Position numbers and translations under genes: made by a program. DNA of 64,000 nt from WVZL01 sp041862375 (GTDB taxonomy: Bacteria > Acidobacteriota > Aminicenantia > Aminicenantales > Aminicenantaceae), in assembly GCA_041862375.1 (NCBI GenBank), contig JBGVTE010000126.1, forward strand, positions 62,001 through 126,000. The letters are read 5' to 3'. Positions 30,789-40,208 of the stretch are shown here, piece after piece (position 1 is the first letter of the stretch; the number at the start of each line of letters is the position of its first letter). Below the pieces are notes generated by a model. The model had not been told where the DNA came from. It made no database searches and worked only from the letters and a program-made list of their open reading frames with translations.

Positions 30789-33425
30789 TCACGGCAAGGT
30801 TAAATCTCTCAGGCTCTCTTCTAATTTTAATTTTCGATTCTGAAGATCTTTCAGCCTTTTCTTTGTGTCTTGAACGACATTTTTGGGAGCACGGTCAAGA
30901 AATTCAGTACTCCTAAGCCTGCTCTCTATTTTATCAACATCCAATGATACTTTCGAGATTTCTTTTTCGAGCCTTTGCTTCTCCTGCTCCAAATTTAAAA
31001 TGCTTTCAGGGGAAACAGCTATCTCCCAAGTTCCAACAACTCCTTTTAGAAGTCTCTCTTCTTGAGGAAAATCATTAACAATGTCTATCTTACCCACATT
31101 AGCCAAAGTCTGAACGTAGATTTGATTCCTCCCGATCATCGCCTTTTCTTCATCCTCCTTTACTTTCACCCAAAGGCTAACCCTATCCTTAGGAGGGATT
31201 CTGTTCTCAGCTCTAATAGTTCGGGCCTCAACTATGGTTTTCTGAAGATGTTCCATCTCAGCCTCCACGTCTTCATTCCTGAAAGCCATGTTAGGCTCAG
31301 GAAATGGAGCCACTACCAAAGACTTTTGAGACCCAGGAAGATGCTGCCATATTTCCTCAGTAATAAAAGGCATAAAAGGGTGGAGTAATCTTAATATCCC
31401 ATCCAAAGCTTCTACTAAAGCTCCCTGAGTGGTTTTATTTCCTTCCTTTAAGCTCGGCTTGACTAACTCGATATACCAATCACAGAATTCATGCCAGATA
31501 AAGTGGTAAATCTTATCCGCTGCTTCATAGAACTTATAGGCTTCTAAAGCTTCATTCAGCTCCTCAATCATTCTGTCCAGGCGGCTTCTAATCCATCTAT
31601 CTGCCAATGTCAATTCCTCTTCTTTAATTTCAAACTCTTCTCCTTCTAGGTTCATTAAGACAAACCGGGATGCATTCCAGATTTTATTAGCAAAAGCCCG
31701 ATAGCCTGCCATTCTCTCCTCAGAGAGAGAAAGATCCATTCCAGGTATAGCTAAAGCTGCCAAGGTAAACCTTAGAGCATCAGCGCCGTACTTCTCAATC
31801 ATATCCAGGGGATCGATGGTGTTACCTTCTGATTTGCTCATCTTCCGTCTCTTAAAATCTCTGACTAAGCCATTAATAAAAACATGTTTGAAAGGAATAT
31901 CTCCGCCAAACTTAAGCCCCATCATAATCATCCTAGCTACCCAGAAAAAAATGATATCGAATCCAGTTGACATAAGATCAGTTGGGTAGAAAGTCTTAAG
32001 GTCCTGGGTTTCTTCGGGCCAACCCATTGTGGCAAAGGGCCAGAGGGCAGAACTGAACCATGTATCGAGAACATCCTCATCCTGGATGATATCTGCGCTG
32101 TTACATTTTTTACACTTTTGGGGAGCTTCCATGTCAACTATCACTCCGTCACAATCCTGACAATACCAAGCAGGAATTCTGTGTCCCCACCAAAGCTGTC
32201 GTGAAATACACCAATCATGAATGTTATACATCCATTCAAAATAGGTTTTAGCCCAGTTGGGAGGAATGAACCTAATTTTCCCTTTTTCAACAACTCTAAT
32301 TGCTTCTTTAGCTAGGGGGGCAACCTTGACAAACCACTGCCAAGAAAGATGAGGTTCTATTATAGTTTTGCATCGGTAGCAGTGCCCTACTGCATGCTTG
32401 TAATCTTCAATCCTCTCCAATAATCCGTCCTCTTCTAGCATCAAAAGAACTTTTTTTCGACATTCAAACCTGTCTAATCCCCTAAATTCCCTTCCTGCAT
32501 CTTCAGTCATCTTTCCTGAACCATCAATAACTATCACCTGTTCCAGGTGGTGCTTTTTTCCTATCTCAAAATCTACTGGGTCATGAGTAGGGGTTACCTT
32601 GACTGCTCCAGTACCAAATTCCTTCTCAACTCTCTCGTCAGAAATCACAGGTATTGTCCTGTTTGTAAGAGGCAGATATATCTTTTTCCCTAGAATCTTC
32701 GAATAACGCTCATCTTCAGGATGTACGGCGACAGCAGTATCACCCAGCATAGTTTCTGGCCTGGTGGTTGCAACAACCACTGACTCATCTGAGTCCACAA
32801 GAGGGTACTTGATGTAATAGAGCCGCCCATCCAGATCTCTATGCTCGACTTCAATGTCAGAAAGAACAGTACCGCAATGAGGACAACGGTTCACCAAATA
32901 ATAGTCTCTGTAAATAAGCCCTTCCTCATAAAGGCTCACGAAAACATGCCTTACTGCCTTTGAAAAACCCTCATCCAGAGTAAATCTCTCCCTTGTCCAA
33001 TCCAAAGAAGTGCCGAGTTTTTTTAGCTGATCAATGATTCTACCGCCGTATTTTTCTTTCCAATCCCATGCGAGCTTCAGGAATTTTTCTCGTCCTACAC
33101 ACTCCCTGGTCATGCCTTTCTCAGCCAGATCCTGCTCAATCACATTGTGAACAGCAATGCTCGCATGGTCTGTTCCAGGCAGCCAGAGCGTATTATACCC
33201 TTGCATCCGCCGCCAGCGGACAATAATATCTGGCAGGGTAAAACACAAGGCATGGCCGATGTGCAGGATGCCGGTGACATTGGGAGGAGGAAGTACCATC
33301 GAAAATTTTTGCTTGGAAGAAAAGGATTGAGCAACAAAGAGCCCTTCGTCAATCCAGAATTTTCCCCACTTCTCCTCCACAGGCTGAGGATTGTAAACCT
33401 TGTTCAAAATATTCTTTGCCTTCAT
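30789..33425 (-). CDS. valS: valine-tRNA ligase
   Basis: 878 residues, full length. The class I signatures are Gly-Ile-Leu-His-Ile-Gly-His-Ala and Lys-Met-Ser-Lys-Ser. The CP1 editing domain contains Thr-Thr-Arg-Pro-Glu-Thr-Met-Leu-Gly-Asp and Gly-Thr-Gly-Ala-Val-Lys-Val-Thr-Pro-Thr-His-Asp. A four-Cys zinc site (Cys-Gln-Asp-Cys...Cys-Lys-Lys-Cys) follows, with an anticodon-binding domain and a C-terminal coiled coil with Leu/Lys/Glu heptads. The ATG has AAGGA eleven bases upstream. An inverted-repeat element (33561-33777) lies upstream; no T-box motif is visible. Confidence 0.97.
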   Translation of the reverse strand: MKAKNILNKVYNPQPVEEKWGKFWIDEGLFVAQSFSSKQKFSMVLPPPNVTGILHIGHALCFTLPDIIVRWRRMQGYNTLWLPGTDHASIAVHNVIEQDLAEKGMTRECVGREKFLKLAWDWKEKYGGRIIDQLKKLGTSLDWTRERFTLDEGFSKAVRHVFVSLYEEGLIYRDYYLVNRCPHCGTVLSDIEVEHRDLDGRLYYIKYPLVDSDESVVVATTRPETMLGDTAVAVHPEDERYSKILGKKIYLPLTNRTIPVISDERVEKEFGTGAVKVTPTHDPVDFEIGKKHHLEQVIVIDGSGKMTEDAGREFRGLDRFECRKKVLLMLEEDGLLERIEDYKHAVGHCYRCKTIIEPHLSWQWFVKVAPLAKEAIRVVEKGKIRFIPPNWAKTYFEWMYNIHDWCISRQLWWGHRIPAWYCQDCDGVIVDMEAPQKCKKCNSADIIQDEDVLDTWFSSALWPFATMGWPEETQDLKTFYPTDLMSTGFDIIFFWVARMIMMGLKFGGDIPFKHVFINGLVRDFKRRKMSKSEGNTIDPLDMIEKYGADALRFTLAALAIPGMDLSLSEERMAGYRAFANKIWNASRFVLMNLEGEEFEIKEEELTLADRWIRSRLDRMIEELNEALEAYKFYEAADKIYHFIWHEFCDWYIELVKPSLKEGNKTTQGALVEALDGILRLLHPFMPFITEEIWQHLPGSQKSLVVAPFPEPNMAFRNEDVEAEMEHLQKTIVEARTIRAENRIPPKDRVSLWVKVKEDEEKAMIGRNQIYVQTLANVGKIDIVNDFPQEERLLKGVVGTWEIAVSPESILNLEQEKQRLEKEISKVSLDVDKIESRLRSTEFLDRAPKNVVQDTKKRLKDLQNRKLKLEESLRDLTLP

Positions 33426-33560
33426 ATTATTTCTATTCCTTCGCCTCTCTAACTCATAATGCGTATTGAAAAGGCACTCTTACAGTTTGCCACAACTGAA
33501 CTATCTTATCTATTTTACCAATTTTTTACTCTGTCCTAAAACTGTTTGCTTTCTGTGGCT

Positions 33561-33777
33561 AGCATCTTTTTTTCCGTGATAAGGAAAGACAAGCATGGGT
33601 ATACTGTGAAGAAGGTCGTAGGAAGGCTGAGCGGGCATGGTTTCCGACTGGAGGGAGGAAGAGCGAAGCCTGAATCGAGCCGCTTTGGCTCGCTGGGACA
33701 AAGCGAGCGTGCCTTCAAGCCGTATGCCCATCGCTTAATGACCATTTTAATTTTCATCACGGAAAAAAAGATACTTC
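33561..33777 (-). repeat. intergenic inverted-repeat element, copy 3
   Basis: A 217-bp element between valS and the receiver gene. The terminal arms are 20-bp inverted repeats (33561-33580 and 33756-33775) that match at 19 of 20 positions, of the form AGCATC, T-run, CCGTGAT. The single mismatch pairs as G-U in a minus-strand transcript. Inside are GGGCAT / ATGCCC (33633-33638, 33724-33729), a perfect hairpin CGAGCC / GGCTCG (33676-33692) and an overlapping alternative CTCGCT / AGCGAG (33689-33707). Short frames crossing it are not protein-like. It could be a non-autonomous mobile repeat or a structured RNA. It fills most of the 362-bp gap. Confidence 0.65.
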
Positions 33778-33787
33778 ACTTTCTGTG

Positions 33788-34450
33788 TCACTTTTGATCC
33801 TTGAGTTTTAAAAGTTCTATCCTAAGTGCATCTAACTCCTTCTGGAATTGTTCCTTCATTTCTTGAATGATGTAACTCCTCACTCTCTCTTCCATCTCTT
33901 TCTTTATTTCTGAAAGCTGATGGACAATAAAATCCTGAATCTGCTTTTTTATAACCTCATCCTCAATCAATTCTAAGGCACGCTGCGATGTTTCCTCTTT
34001 TTCCTCAATTCGCACTTTTTCATCATCTCTTGATGACATCTCCCCCAAGGGAGGCTCCTCAGGAAGAGTCAAAGGATTTCTTTTGTTTTCTATAATATTC
34101 TTTACTAGCCGAGCTAATTTCCCTGAATCGAAAGGCTTTCGGATAATCACATCATAATCTAAAGCAGCCATTTTTTTCTGATCAAAGGATTCGAAAGCAC
34201 CTTGTAAAAAAATAAGAGCTGTCCGTCTGAAATCCTCTTGACTTTTTAAGTAATATCCAATCTCATAGCCGTCTTTTCCAGGAAGAGTAAGACTGAGGAG
34301 GATGGCGTCAGGATTTATTTGACCAAGGTTTTTTATGACTTCCACTCCGTCTCCAAAAGGAAATACTTCAAATTCGGTTTTTGGGAAAGCAAGCTGAACA
34401 GCTTTCTGAATAGAGGGACTGTTGTCAGCAACAATAAGTTTATAGCCCAT
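33788..34450 (-). CDS. receiver-domain protein lacking the phospho-acceptor aspartate
   Basis: 220 residues. Residues 1-120 form a CheY-like receiver: the acidic pocket is reduced to Asp9-Asn10, the expected phospho-acceptor is Ser53 (Leu-Leu-Ser-Leu-Thr-Leu-Pro-Gly-Lys-Asp-Gly), and the conserved Lys-Pro pair (105-106) is kept. The usual switch Ser/Thr segment reads Ala-Leu-Ile-Phe-Leu-Gln-Gly. Residues about 120-220 are a linker and a long charged coiled coil with no DNA-binding domain. Such pseudo-receivers usually work by protein-protein contact rather than phosphorylation. No histidine kinase is nearby. The gene stands alone between two inverted-repeat elements. Confidence 0.85.
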   Translation of the reverse strand: MGYKLIVADNSPSIQKAVQLAFPKTEFEVFPFGDGVEVIKNLGQINPDAILLSLTLPGKDGYEIGYYLKSQEDFRRTALIFLQGAFESFDQKKMAALDYDVIIRKPFDSGKLARLVKNIIENKRNPLTLPEEPPLGEMSSRDDEKVRIEEKEETSQRALELIEDEVIKKQIQDFIVHQLSEIKKEMEERVRSYIIQEMKEQFQKELDALRIELLKLKDQK

Positions 34451-34530
34451 GACGTAACTCAGACCTTGGAAAAAAGCTACAATTAATTAACATTTTTCTC
34501 CTCTTTATGTCAATTCAACCCCATAAATCT

Positions 34531-34795
34531 AAGCATCTTTTTTTTCGATGATTAAAAAGAAAGGTCTTTGGAAATGCCTTCGCTCCCGTTCAGATTTTTA
34601 ACGCCATGTATGTTCCGCCCTTTTCAGCGCTTCCGCAACTCGCCTCATAAGAGGCTCAGACATACTCAGCGGTTCACTCCGTGAACTTCCCTCAAAGGGC
34701 GGAACATTCAAGCTAAATCTTCAAAGGTCACTTCATCTATTTCCAAAGACCTTCGTCTTGAATAACCTCTGGTTATTGCCGAAAAAGAGATGTTT
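34531..34795 (-). repeat. intergenic inverted-repeat element, copy 4 (nested, RNA-like)
   Basis: A 265-bp element in the 377-bp gap between dnaE and the receiver gene. The outer arms AAGCATC-T-run (34531) and GATGTTT (ending 34795) are imperfect. Inside are a perfect 15-bp pair (34561-34575 with 34739-34753), a perfect 12-bp pair (GTTCCGCCCTTT at 34612-34623 with 34694-34705), and two hairpins: GCCTC-ATAA-GAGGC (34642-34655) and GTTCAC-TCC-GTGAAC (34672-34686). Together these could form one long stem capped by a multiloop. It could act as dnaE terminator, RNA gene or mobile repeat. No ORF of note. Confidence 0.6.
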
Positions 34796-34827
34796 CTTCG
34801 GCTAATCCTGCATAACTTCAGCTGTTT

Positions 34828-37800
34828 TTAGTATTCAATTAAAACAGAGCCTTCACCCAGCAAGCTTTCAATTTTCTTTGCTAAATCTTCGGAAGGAGAT
34901 ACTGATTGAATTTCAATGGACTGAGCTACCATTCGGTAAGAATGAGGAGTCTCGAGCTCAAAAAGCACTGGGCATTCTCCAGGGCTTTCATCCAGCATCC
35001 CTTTCAGTTCCTCAAAGACTGACTCCTCTAATCCAGGAAGGAAAATCCTAAGAACCATCCGTTTCGCCTGTTTTTGGAAGGCTTCAGCTAATGGCATTAT
35101 TTGGACAAGATTAATCCTGCGACTCTCTCCCTCTCCCAAAAACCTTCCTTTTATCCAAACTAACTGGTCTTCTCTCAGGCAGTCATAATATTTTTTATAG
35201 CTATCAGGGAAGACAACCACCTCTATCCGATCGCTCAAATCTTCCAATGTAAAAGTGGCCATCCTCTCATCTTTCTTAGTTTTCATGGTCTTAAGAGAGG
35301 ATATAATTCCACCTAATCTAACTTCATTGTTAAAATCCCTCTCCTCATCGAGTTGATTAATAGAACTGGAAACAAGCTTGCTCAGAGGCTTCTCAAATTG
35401 AGCCAGAGGATGACCAGTTATGTAGAATCCTAAGGCATCTTTTTCATAGGAAAGCAAGAGTGACTCATCCCATTCTCGCATCTGTTTTATCTCAGTGGGT
35501 ATTGTAGGGAGTTCAACCTGGCTTTGTCCAAAGAGCAGATTCTGTTTCGAGGATTTAATCTTCTGTATCTCATGAGCGAACTCGATCATCTTATCTACCA
35601 TATGAAAACATTGAGACCTCTTCCACCCTAAAGAATCAAAAGTGCCCGCTTTGATCAGACTCTCAACAACCTTTCGATTCATAACTTTTGGACTTACTTC
35701 AAGGAATATATCAAAAGGAGTGATAAATCTCCCCTTCTTCTGTCTTGCTCGGAGCAAAACCCTTACAGCTCCCTCTCCAACATTTTTTACAGCAGATAAA
35801 CCCAAGCGAATATTTCCCTTTACTACAGTAAAGTTAAAATCACTCTCATTAATATCGGGTGGCAACACTTTAATTCCCATCTCTTGGCACTCTTTTAGGT
35901 ATTTGACAATCTGAGAAGCAGCTCCTCTCTCAGCCTCAGATGTCAAAAGCGCAGCAAGAAAAGATAAAGGATAATGAGCCTTAAGATAGGCAGTATGATA
36001 GGCGAGATAAGCATAAGCGGCACTGTGAGATTTGTTAAATCCATATCCAGCAAAAAATTTAATTTGTTCGAATATCTTTACTGCCTTAGATTGACTTAAA
36101 CCTCTCCTTTTCGCTCCTTGGATAAACCTTTGCCTCTGGCCCTTCATCATTCCGGTAACTTTCTTGCCCATAGCTTTACGCAAGATGTCTGCTTCTGCTA
36201 GAGAAAAGCCAGCAAGATCTGTAGCAATTCTCATAACTTGCTCTTGGTAGACTATAATTCCCTGAGTCTCTTTCAATATAGGTTCAAGTTCGGGACATTC
36301 ATAATTTATTCGATCTGGATGGTGTTTGCGCTTGATGAATTCATCTGTCATTCCGCTTTTCAAAGGACCAGGTCGATAAAGAGCATTTAAGGCAACTAAA
36401 TCCCGAAAGTTTTCAGGCTTGAAATTCCGGAGCAAATCCTTCATTCCCCGACTTTCAAATTGGAATACTCCATCTGTATTACCTGATTTATAAACCTCGA
36501 AGGTATCTCTGTCATCTAAAGAGATGTCGCTCAGGTCAATTTTCTCTCCTGTATCTTTTCCCACCAGTTCAATGGTATCCCGGATCACAGTTAAGTTGCG
36601 TAAACCCAATAAATCCATCTTGAGTAAGCCTATAGCCTCGATATCCTGCATCGGAAATTGAGTTGTGATTTCTCCCTTCACAGATTTGTAAAGAGGCATA
36701 AACTCAACCAGGGGTTTAGGAGTGATAACAATTCCAGCAGCGTGGATGGAAGGATGTCTAATTTGCCCTTCAAGCTTTTGAGCCACAGAAAGAAGATGAG
36801 CTATTTTTGGATTCCTGTCCCTCAGTTCTCTTAATTGAGAAATATTCTTCAAGGCATACTCTATCGAAGCCTCTGGACCAAAAGGCGGAATCATCTTGGC
36901 AATCCTGTCTACCTCCGGAAGAGGCACTTCTAAAGCTCTTCCAACATCTCTAACTGCCTGGCGGGCAGCCATAGTTCCGAAGGTAATAATCTGGCATACA
37001 TTCTCCTGACCGTATTTTTTTGTCACATAGTCAAGTACTTCCTCTCTTCTCCTCCCGCAGAAATCAATGTCAATATCTGGAAGACTAATCCGCTCGGGAT
37101 TTAAAAAGCGTTCAAATAAAAGATCGTACTCAAGAGGATCTATATCTGTTATCCCCAAGCAATACGCAAGCAGGCTTCCTGCCGCAGACCCTCTTCCTGG
37201 CCCCACAGGAATACCCTTATCTTTTGCCATCTTAATCAAGTCCCAGACTATTAAAAAATAACCTTCAAATCCCATCTCTTTGATGAGTTTTACTTCTTTC
37301 TCCAATCTCGCTTCGTACTCGTGTAAGGGATATCTCAGGTCATCTTGCTCTTCCTTCTTGTGTAAGAGTTCCAAACGTCTCTCGAATCCCCCTTTTACTA
37401 TCTGATTAAAATACTCTTCTAGCGAAGCACCTTCTGGAACCTTAAACTTAGGTAAAAAATACCCTGATTCGGGAAAATCAAAATTACACTGGGCTGCTAC
37501 TCTTGCTGTGTTTTCTATTGCCTCTGGCTCACCCCCAAAGAGATCTATCATTTCTCGAGATGACTTAAAGTAGAATTCATTTGTGGCAAACCTGATTCTT
37601 TCTTGATCACTAGCCTTTTTATTAGTCTGAATACAGAGGAGAATATCCTGGTTTTCCGCATCATCCTTATGAAGATAATGGGTATCATTAGTCGCGATTA
37701 AAGGAAGACTGAGTTTTCGAGCAAGTGTCAGGAGTTTGGAATTAATCTCTTTCTGTTGCTTCAATCCATTATCTTGAAGTTCGATATAGAAATCTCCTTT

Positions 37801-38307
37801 AGGGAAAAGAGAGGCATATTCAAGAGCTGCTTCCTCTGCTTCTTTCTCTACGCCCATGCCCAACAGATAACTTATCTCTCCTTTTAAACAGGCAGAAAAT
37901 CCGATCAATCCTTCAGAATATTGTGCCAGAAGCTCTTTGTCTATTCGAGGTTTATAATAGAAACCCTCCAAGTAGCTTTTAGTTATCAGCTGGCAGAGAT
38001 TTCTGTACCCCTTTTCATCTTTGACAAGCAAGATCAAGTGAAAGTGGCTGATTTCTGCTTGTTTCGCTTTCTTTTCAAAACGGCTTTCAGGAGCAATATA
38101 CATCTCACATCCCAGAATTGGCTTTATTCCCTTGGCCTTTGCCCTCTTGAAAAAGCTAACTGCACCAAATATATTACCGTGGTCGGTTAGTGCTACAGCT
38201 GGCATTTTGTTCTCATAGGCAGCACTAATTAGATCATCAATTTTTAAAGCTCCGTCCAGAATACTATACTCAGAATGGTTATGAAGATGAATGAACGAAA
38301 GTTCCAT
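34828..38307 (-). CDS. dnaE: DNA polymerase III alpha subunit (DnaE1 type)
   Basis: About 1159 residues. The N-terminal PHP domain keeps its metal ligands (His-Leu-His-Asn-His-Ser-Glu-Tyr-Ser, Leu-Thr-Asp-His-Gly-Asn). The C-family polymerase core has Gly-Pro-Gly-Arg-Gly-Ser-Ala-Ala-Gly-Ser and the catalytic Pro-Asp-Ile-Asp-Ile-Asp-Phe. Helix-hairpin-helix and C-terminal OB domains follow. It is the replicative polymerase. Two adjacent ATG codons are present; the second (38307) has TGAGG at better spacing and gives the usual Met-Glu-Leu-Ser-Phe-Ile-His-Leu-His start. No separate proofreading subunit is in the window. The intact PHP site could proofread in some bacteria, which is unproven here. 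Confidence 0.96.
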   Translation of the reverse strand: MELSFIHLHNHSEYSILDGALKIDDLISAAYENKMPAVALTDHGNIFGAVSFFKRAKAKGIKPILGCEMYIAPESRFEKKAKQAEISHFHLILLVKDEKGYRNLCQLITKSYLEGFYYKPRIDKELLAQYSEGLIGFSACLKGEISYLLGMGVEKEAEEAALEYASLFPKGDFYIELQDNGLKQQKEINSKLLTLARKLSLPLIATNDTHYLHKDDAENQDILLCIQTNKKASDQERIRFATNEFYFKSSREMIDLFGGEPEAIENTARVAAQCNFDFPESGYFLPKFKVPEGASLEEYFNQIVKGGFERRLELLHKKEEQDDLRYPLHEYEARLEKEVKLIKEMGFEGYFLIVWDLIKMAKDKGIPVGPGRGSAAGSLLAYCLGITDIDPLEYDLLFERFLNPERISLPDIDIDFCGRRREEVLDYVTKKYGQENVCQIITFGTMAARQAVRDVGRALEVPLPEVDRIAKMIPPFGPEASIEYALKNISQLRELRDRNPKIAHLLSVAQKLEGQIRHPSIHAAGIVITPKPLVEFMPLYKSVKGEITTQFPMQDIEAIGLLKMDLLGLRNLTVIRDTIELVGKDTGEKIDLSDISLDDRDTFEVYKSGNTDGVFQFESRGMKDLLRNFKPENFRDLVALNALYRPGPLKSGMTDEFIKRKHHPDRINYECPELEPILKETQGIIVYQEQVMRIATDLAGFSLAEADILRKAMGKKVTGMMKGQRQRFIQGAKRRGLSQSKAVKIFEQIKFFAGYGFNKSHSAAYAYLAYHTAYLKAHYPLSFLAALLTSEAERGAASQIVKYLKECQEMGIKVLPPDINESDFNFTVVKGNIRLGLSAVKNVGEGAVRVLLRARQKKGRFITPFDIFLEVSPKVMNRKVVESLIKAGTFDSLGWKRSQCFHMVDKMIEFAHEIQKIKSSKQNLLFGQSQVELPTIPTEIKQMREWDESLLLSYEKDALGFYITGHPLAQFEKPLSKLVSSSINQLDEERDFNNEVRLGGIISSLKTMKTKKDERMATFTLEDLSDRIEVVVFPDSYKKYYDCLREDQLVWIKGRFLGEGESRRINLVQIMPLAEAFQKQAKRMVLRIFLPGLEESVFEELKGMLDESPGECPVLFELETPHSYRMVAQSIEIQSVSPSEDLAKKIESLLGEGSVLIEY

Positions 38308-38469
38308 CATTTACCTCAATGTAGTCTATCGGATTTGTCTCACTTCCCTCATTTTGTCTGATTAAAATCTAAAATAAATTGATTGGTCTGTAGAGCTTAC
38401 AAGTGTATTCTATTAAAAACACATTCAGACTCAACAAACTCAAGAATCCAGAAAAACAAGACAAGTGAT

Positions 38470-40002
38470 TCATTCCCATTCTATTGTCCCAGGGGGTTTT
38501 GTAGTTATATCATATACGACTCGATTAATCCCATCAACTTCATTCACTATACGATTGGAGATGCGGGCTAAAACCTCAGGTTTAGCAGGATACCAGTTTG
38601 CTGTCATGCCGTCAACACTCTGAACTAGTCTGACTACAACAACACGCTGGTAAGTGCGGCGATCCCCCATGACTCCTACCGATCTTACTGGAAGGAGAAT
38701 CACAAATGCCTGCCAGAGTTTATCATAAAGATCTGCTTTCTTAACTTCCTGGAGGAGAATTTCATCTGCTTCTCTCACTATCTTGATCCTCTCGCTTGTT
38801 ACTTCTCCCGCAATTCTTACCGCCAAACCAGGTCCTGGGAACGGATGTTGTAAAATGAAATCATCATTAACACCCAACTCAGTGGCTAAGACACGCACCT
38901 CATCTTTGAAAAGCTCCCTGAGGGGCTCTATAAGCTTAAGCTTTAAACGCTTGGGCAACCCTCCTACGTTATGGTGAGATTTGATGGTAGAGGAGGGACC
39001 TTTCACAGGACTGCTCTCAATAACATCAGGGTAAATCGTTCCTTGTGCCAAGAACTCAACGTCTCCTTCTTTCTTTGCCTGATCATCGAAAATACGGATG
39101 AACAACTCACCAATAATCTTCCTTTTTCTCTCTGGAGAAGTCACTCCTCTGAGCTTTTTCAGGAACAACCCCGAAGCATCAATGCCTATGACCCTGATAG
39201 CTAATTGACTCCTGAATTTATCCATTAAATCCTTGTACTGGCCTTTTCTTAAAAGGCCATTATCAACAAAAATACAAAGCAGATTATCTCTCACCGCTCT
39301 ATGGACAAGCAAAGAGGTTACAAGCGAGTCAATTCCGCCACTCAGGCCACACATAACTCTTTTATCTCCTACGAGGCGGCGAATCTCATCAGCTTTTTTC
39401 TCGATAAAAGAATCCATCCGCCATTCTGCTTTAAGACCCGATATATGGAAGAGAAAATTTGATAAAATCTTTTTACCTCCGGTAGTATGAATTACCTCTG
39501 GATGGAATTGGACTCCGTATAATTTCTCCTTTCTGGATTCAATCACAGCAGCCTTGGAATTTGCTGTCTTTCCTGAAATGATAAACCCTGGTGGAATCCT
39601 TCCCAACCTGTCGCCGTGGCTCATCCATACCTGTCCACTATCTTTAACCTTAGATAGGAGCCCTTCCCTGTCTAGCACGTGTAATGAAGCAAAGCCGTAT
39701 TCTCTTTTCTGAGAGGGAATAACCTCTCCACCTAAAAGATACCCCATAAGCTGCAGTCCATAGCAAATGCCAAGCACAGGTATGTTCATCTTGAAAATCT
39801 CTTTCGAAGGAATGGATGCTCTTGCTTTGTAGACACTTTGAGGCCCTCCAGACAGGATGAGAGCAGAGGGCTTTTCCTTTTTTAACATGGAGATGGAAAC
39901 ATCGCAGGGGAAAATTTCTGAATAAACACCTAACTCCCTTATTTTTCTTGCAATTAACTGGGTGTATTGAGAACCAAAATCAAGGACTGCAACCTTATCC
40001 AT
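38470..40002 (-). CDS. guaA: GMP synthase (glutamine-hydrolysing)
   Basis: 510 residues: class I glutamine amidotransferase (catalytic Cys in Gly-Ile-Cys-Tyr-Gly-Leu-Gln, then Gln-Phe-His-Pro-Glu), an ATP-pyrophosphatase domain with the PP-loop Ser-Gly-Gly-Ile-Asp-Ser, and a C-terminal dimerisation domain ending Pro-Pro-Gly-Thr-Ile-Glu-Trp-Glu. It converts XMP to GMP. A promoter places the predicted start of transcription on the A of the ATG, and there is no Shine-Dalgarno sequence, so the mRNA is probably leaderless. Confidence 0.97.
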   Translation of the reverse strand: MDKVAVLDFGSQYTQLIARKIRELGVYSEIFPCDVSISMLKKEKPSALILSGGPQSVYKARASIPSKEIFKMNIPVLGICYGLQLMGYLLGGEVIPSQKREYGFASLHVLDREGLLSKVKDSGQVWMSHGDRLGRIPPGFIISGKTANSKAAVIESRKEKLYGVQFHPEVIHTTGGKKILSNFLFHISGLKAEWRMDSFIEKKADEIRRLVGDKRVMCGLSGGIDSLVTSLLVHRAVRDNLLCIFVDNGLLRKGQYKDLMDKFRSQLAIRVIGIDASGLFLKKLRGVTSPERKRKIIGELFIRIFDDQAKKEGDVEFLAQGTIYPDVIESSPVKGPSSTIKSHHNVGGLPKRLKLKLIEPLRELFKDEVRVLATELGVNDDFILQHPFPGPGLAVRIAGEVTSERIKIVREADEILLQEVKKADLYDKLWQAFVILLPVRSVGVMGDRRTYQRVVVVRLVQSVDGMTANWYPAKPEVLARISNRIVNEVDGINRVVYDITTKPPGTIEWE

Positions 40003-40008
40003 GTCTCG

Positions 40009-40037
40009 ATTTTAGCAGAGGAATTTTAGGTTGTAAA
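40009..40037 (-). promoter_or_regulatory. promoter of guaA giving a leaderless message
   Basis: Minus strand: TTTACA (40032-40037), 17-bp spacer, TAAAAT (40009-40014). Only six bases separate the -10 box from the guaA ATG. Confidence 0.6.
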
Positions 40038-40169
40038 CTAGAATAAATTTAAATAAGAGAGATCTTTATTTTTACTAGCTTATTTCATTTTTTCCATTAC
40101 ATTTTCTTAACAGAAGAAATACAAGCCTGATGAAGACAACGTTTAACATAAAAACAGAACATACCTTAA

Positions 40170-40198
40170 TTGACTTAATTATATCAATTATTTATAGT
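40170..40198 (+). promoter_or_regulatory. promoter of apgM giving a leaderless message
   Basis: TTGACT (40170-40175), 17-bp spacer, TATAGT (40193-40198), then ten bases to the ATG at 40209 with no Shine-Dalgarno sequence. The rest of the gap from 40038 to 40169 is AT-rich and shows nothing recognisable. Confidence 0.65.
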
Positions 40199-40208
40199 AA
40201 TTTTTACG

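Noticed and set aside
33510..33797. Three overlapping frames of 73-83 codons around the valS upstream gap
   Set aside because: They read across both arms of an inverted-repeat element on both strands, with no ribosome sites and no protein-like conservation pattern.
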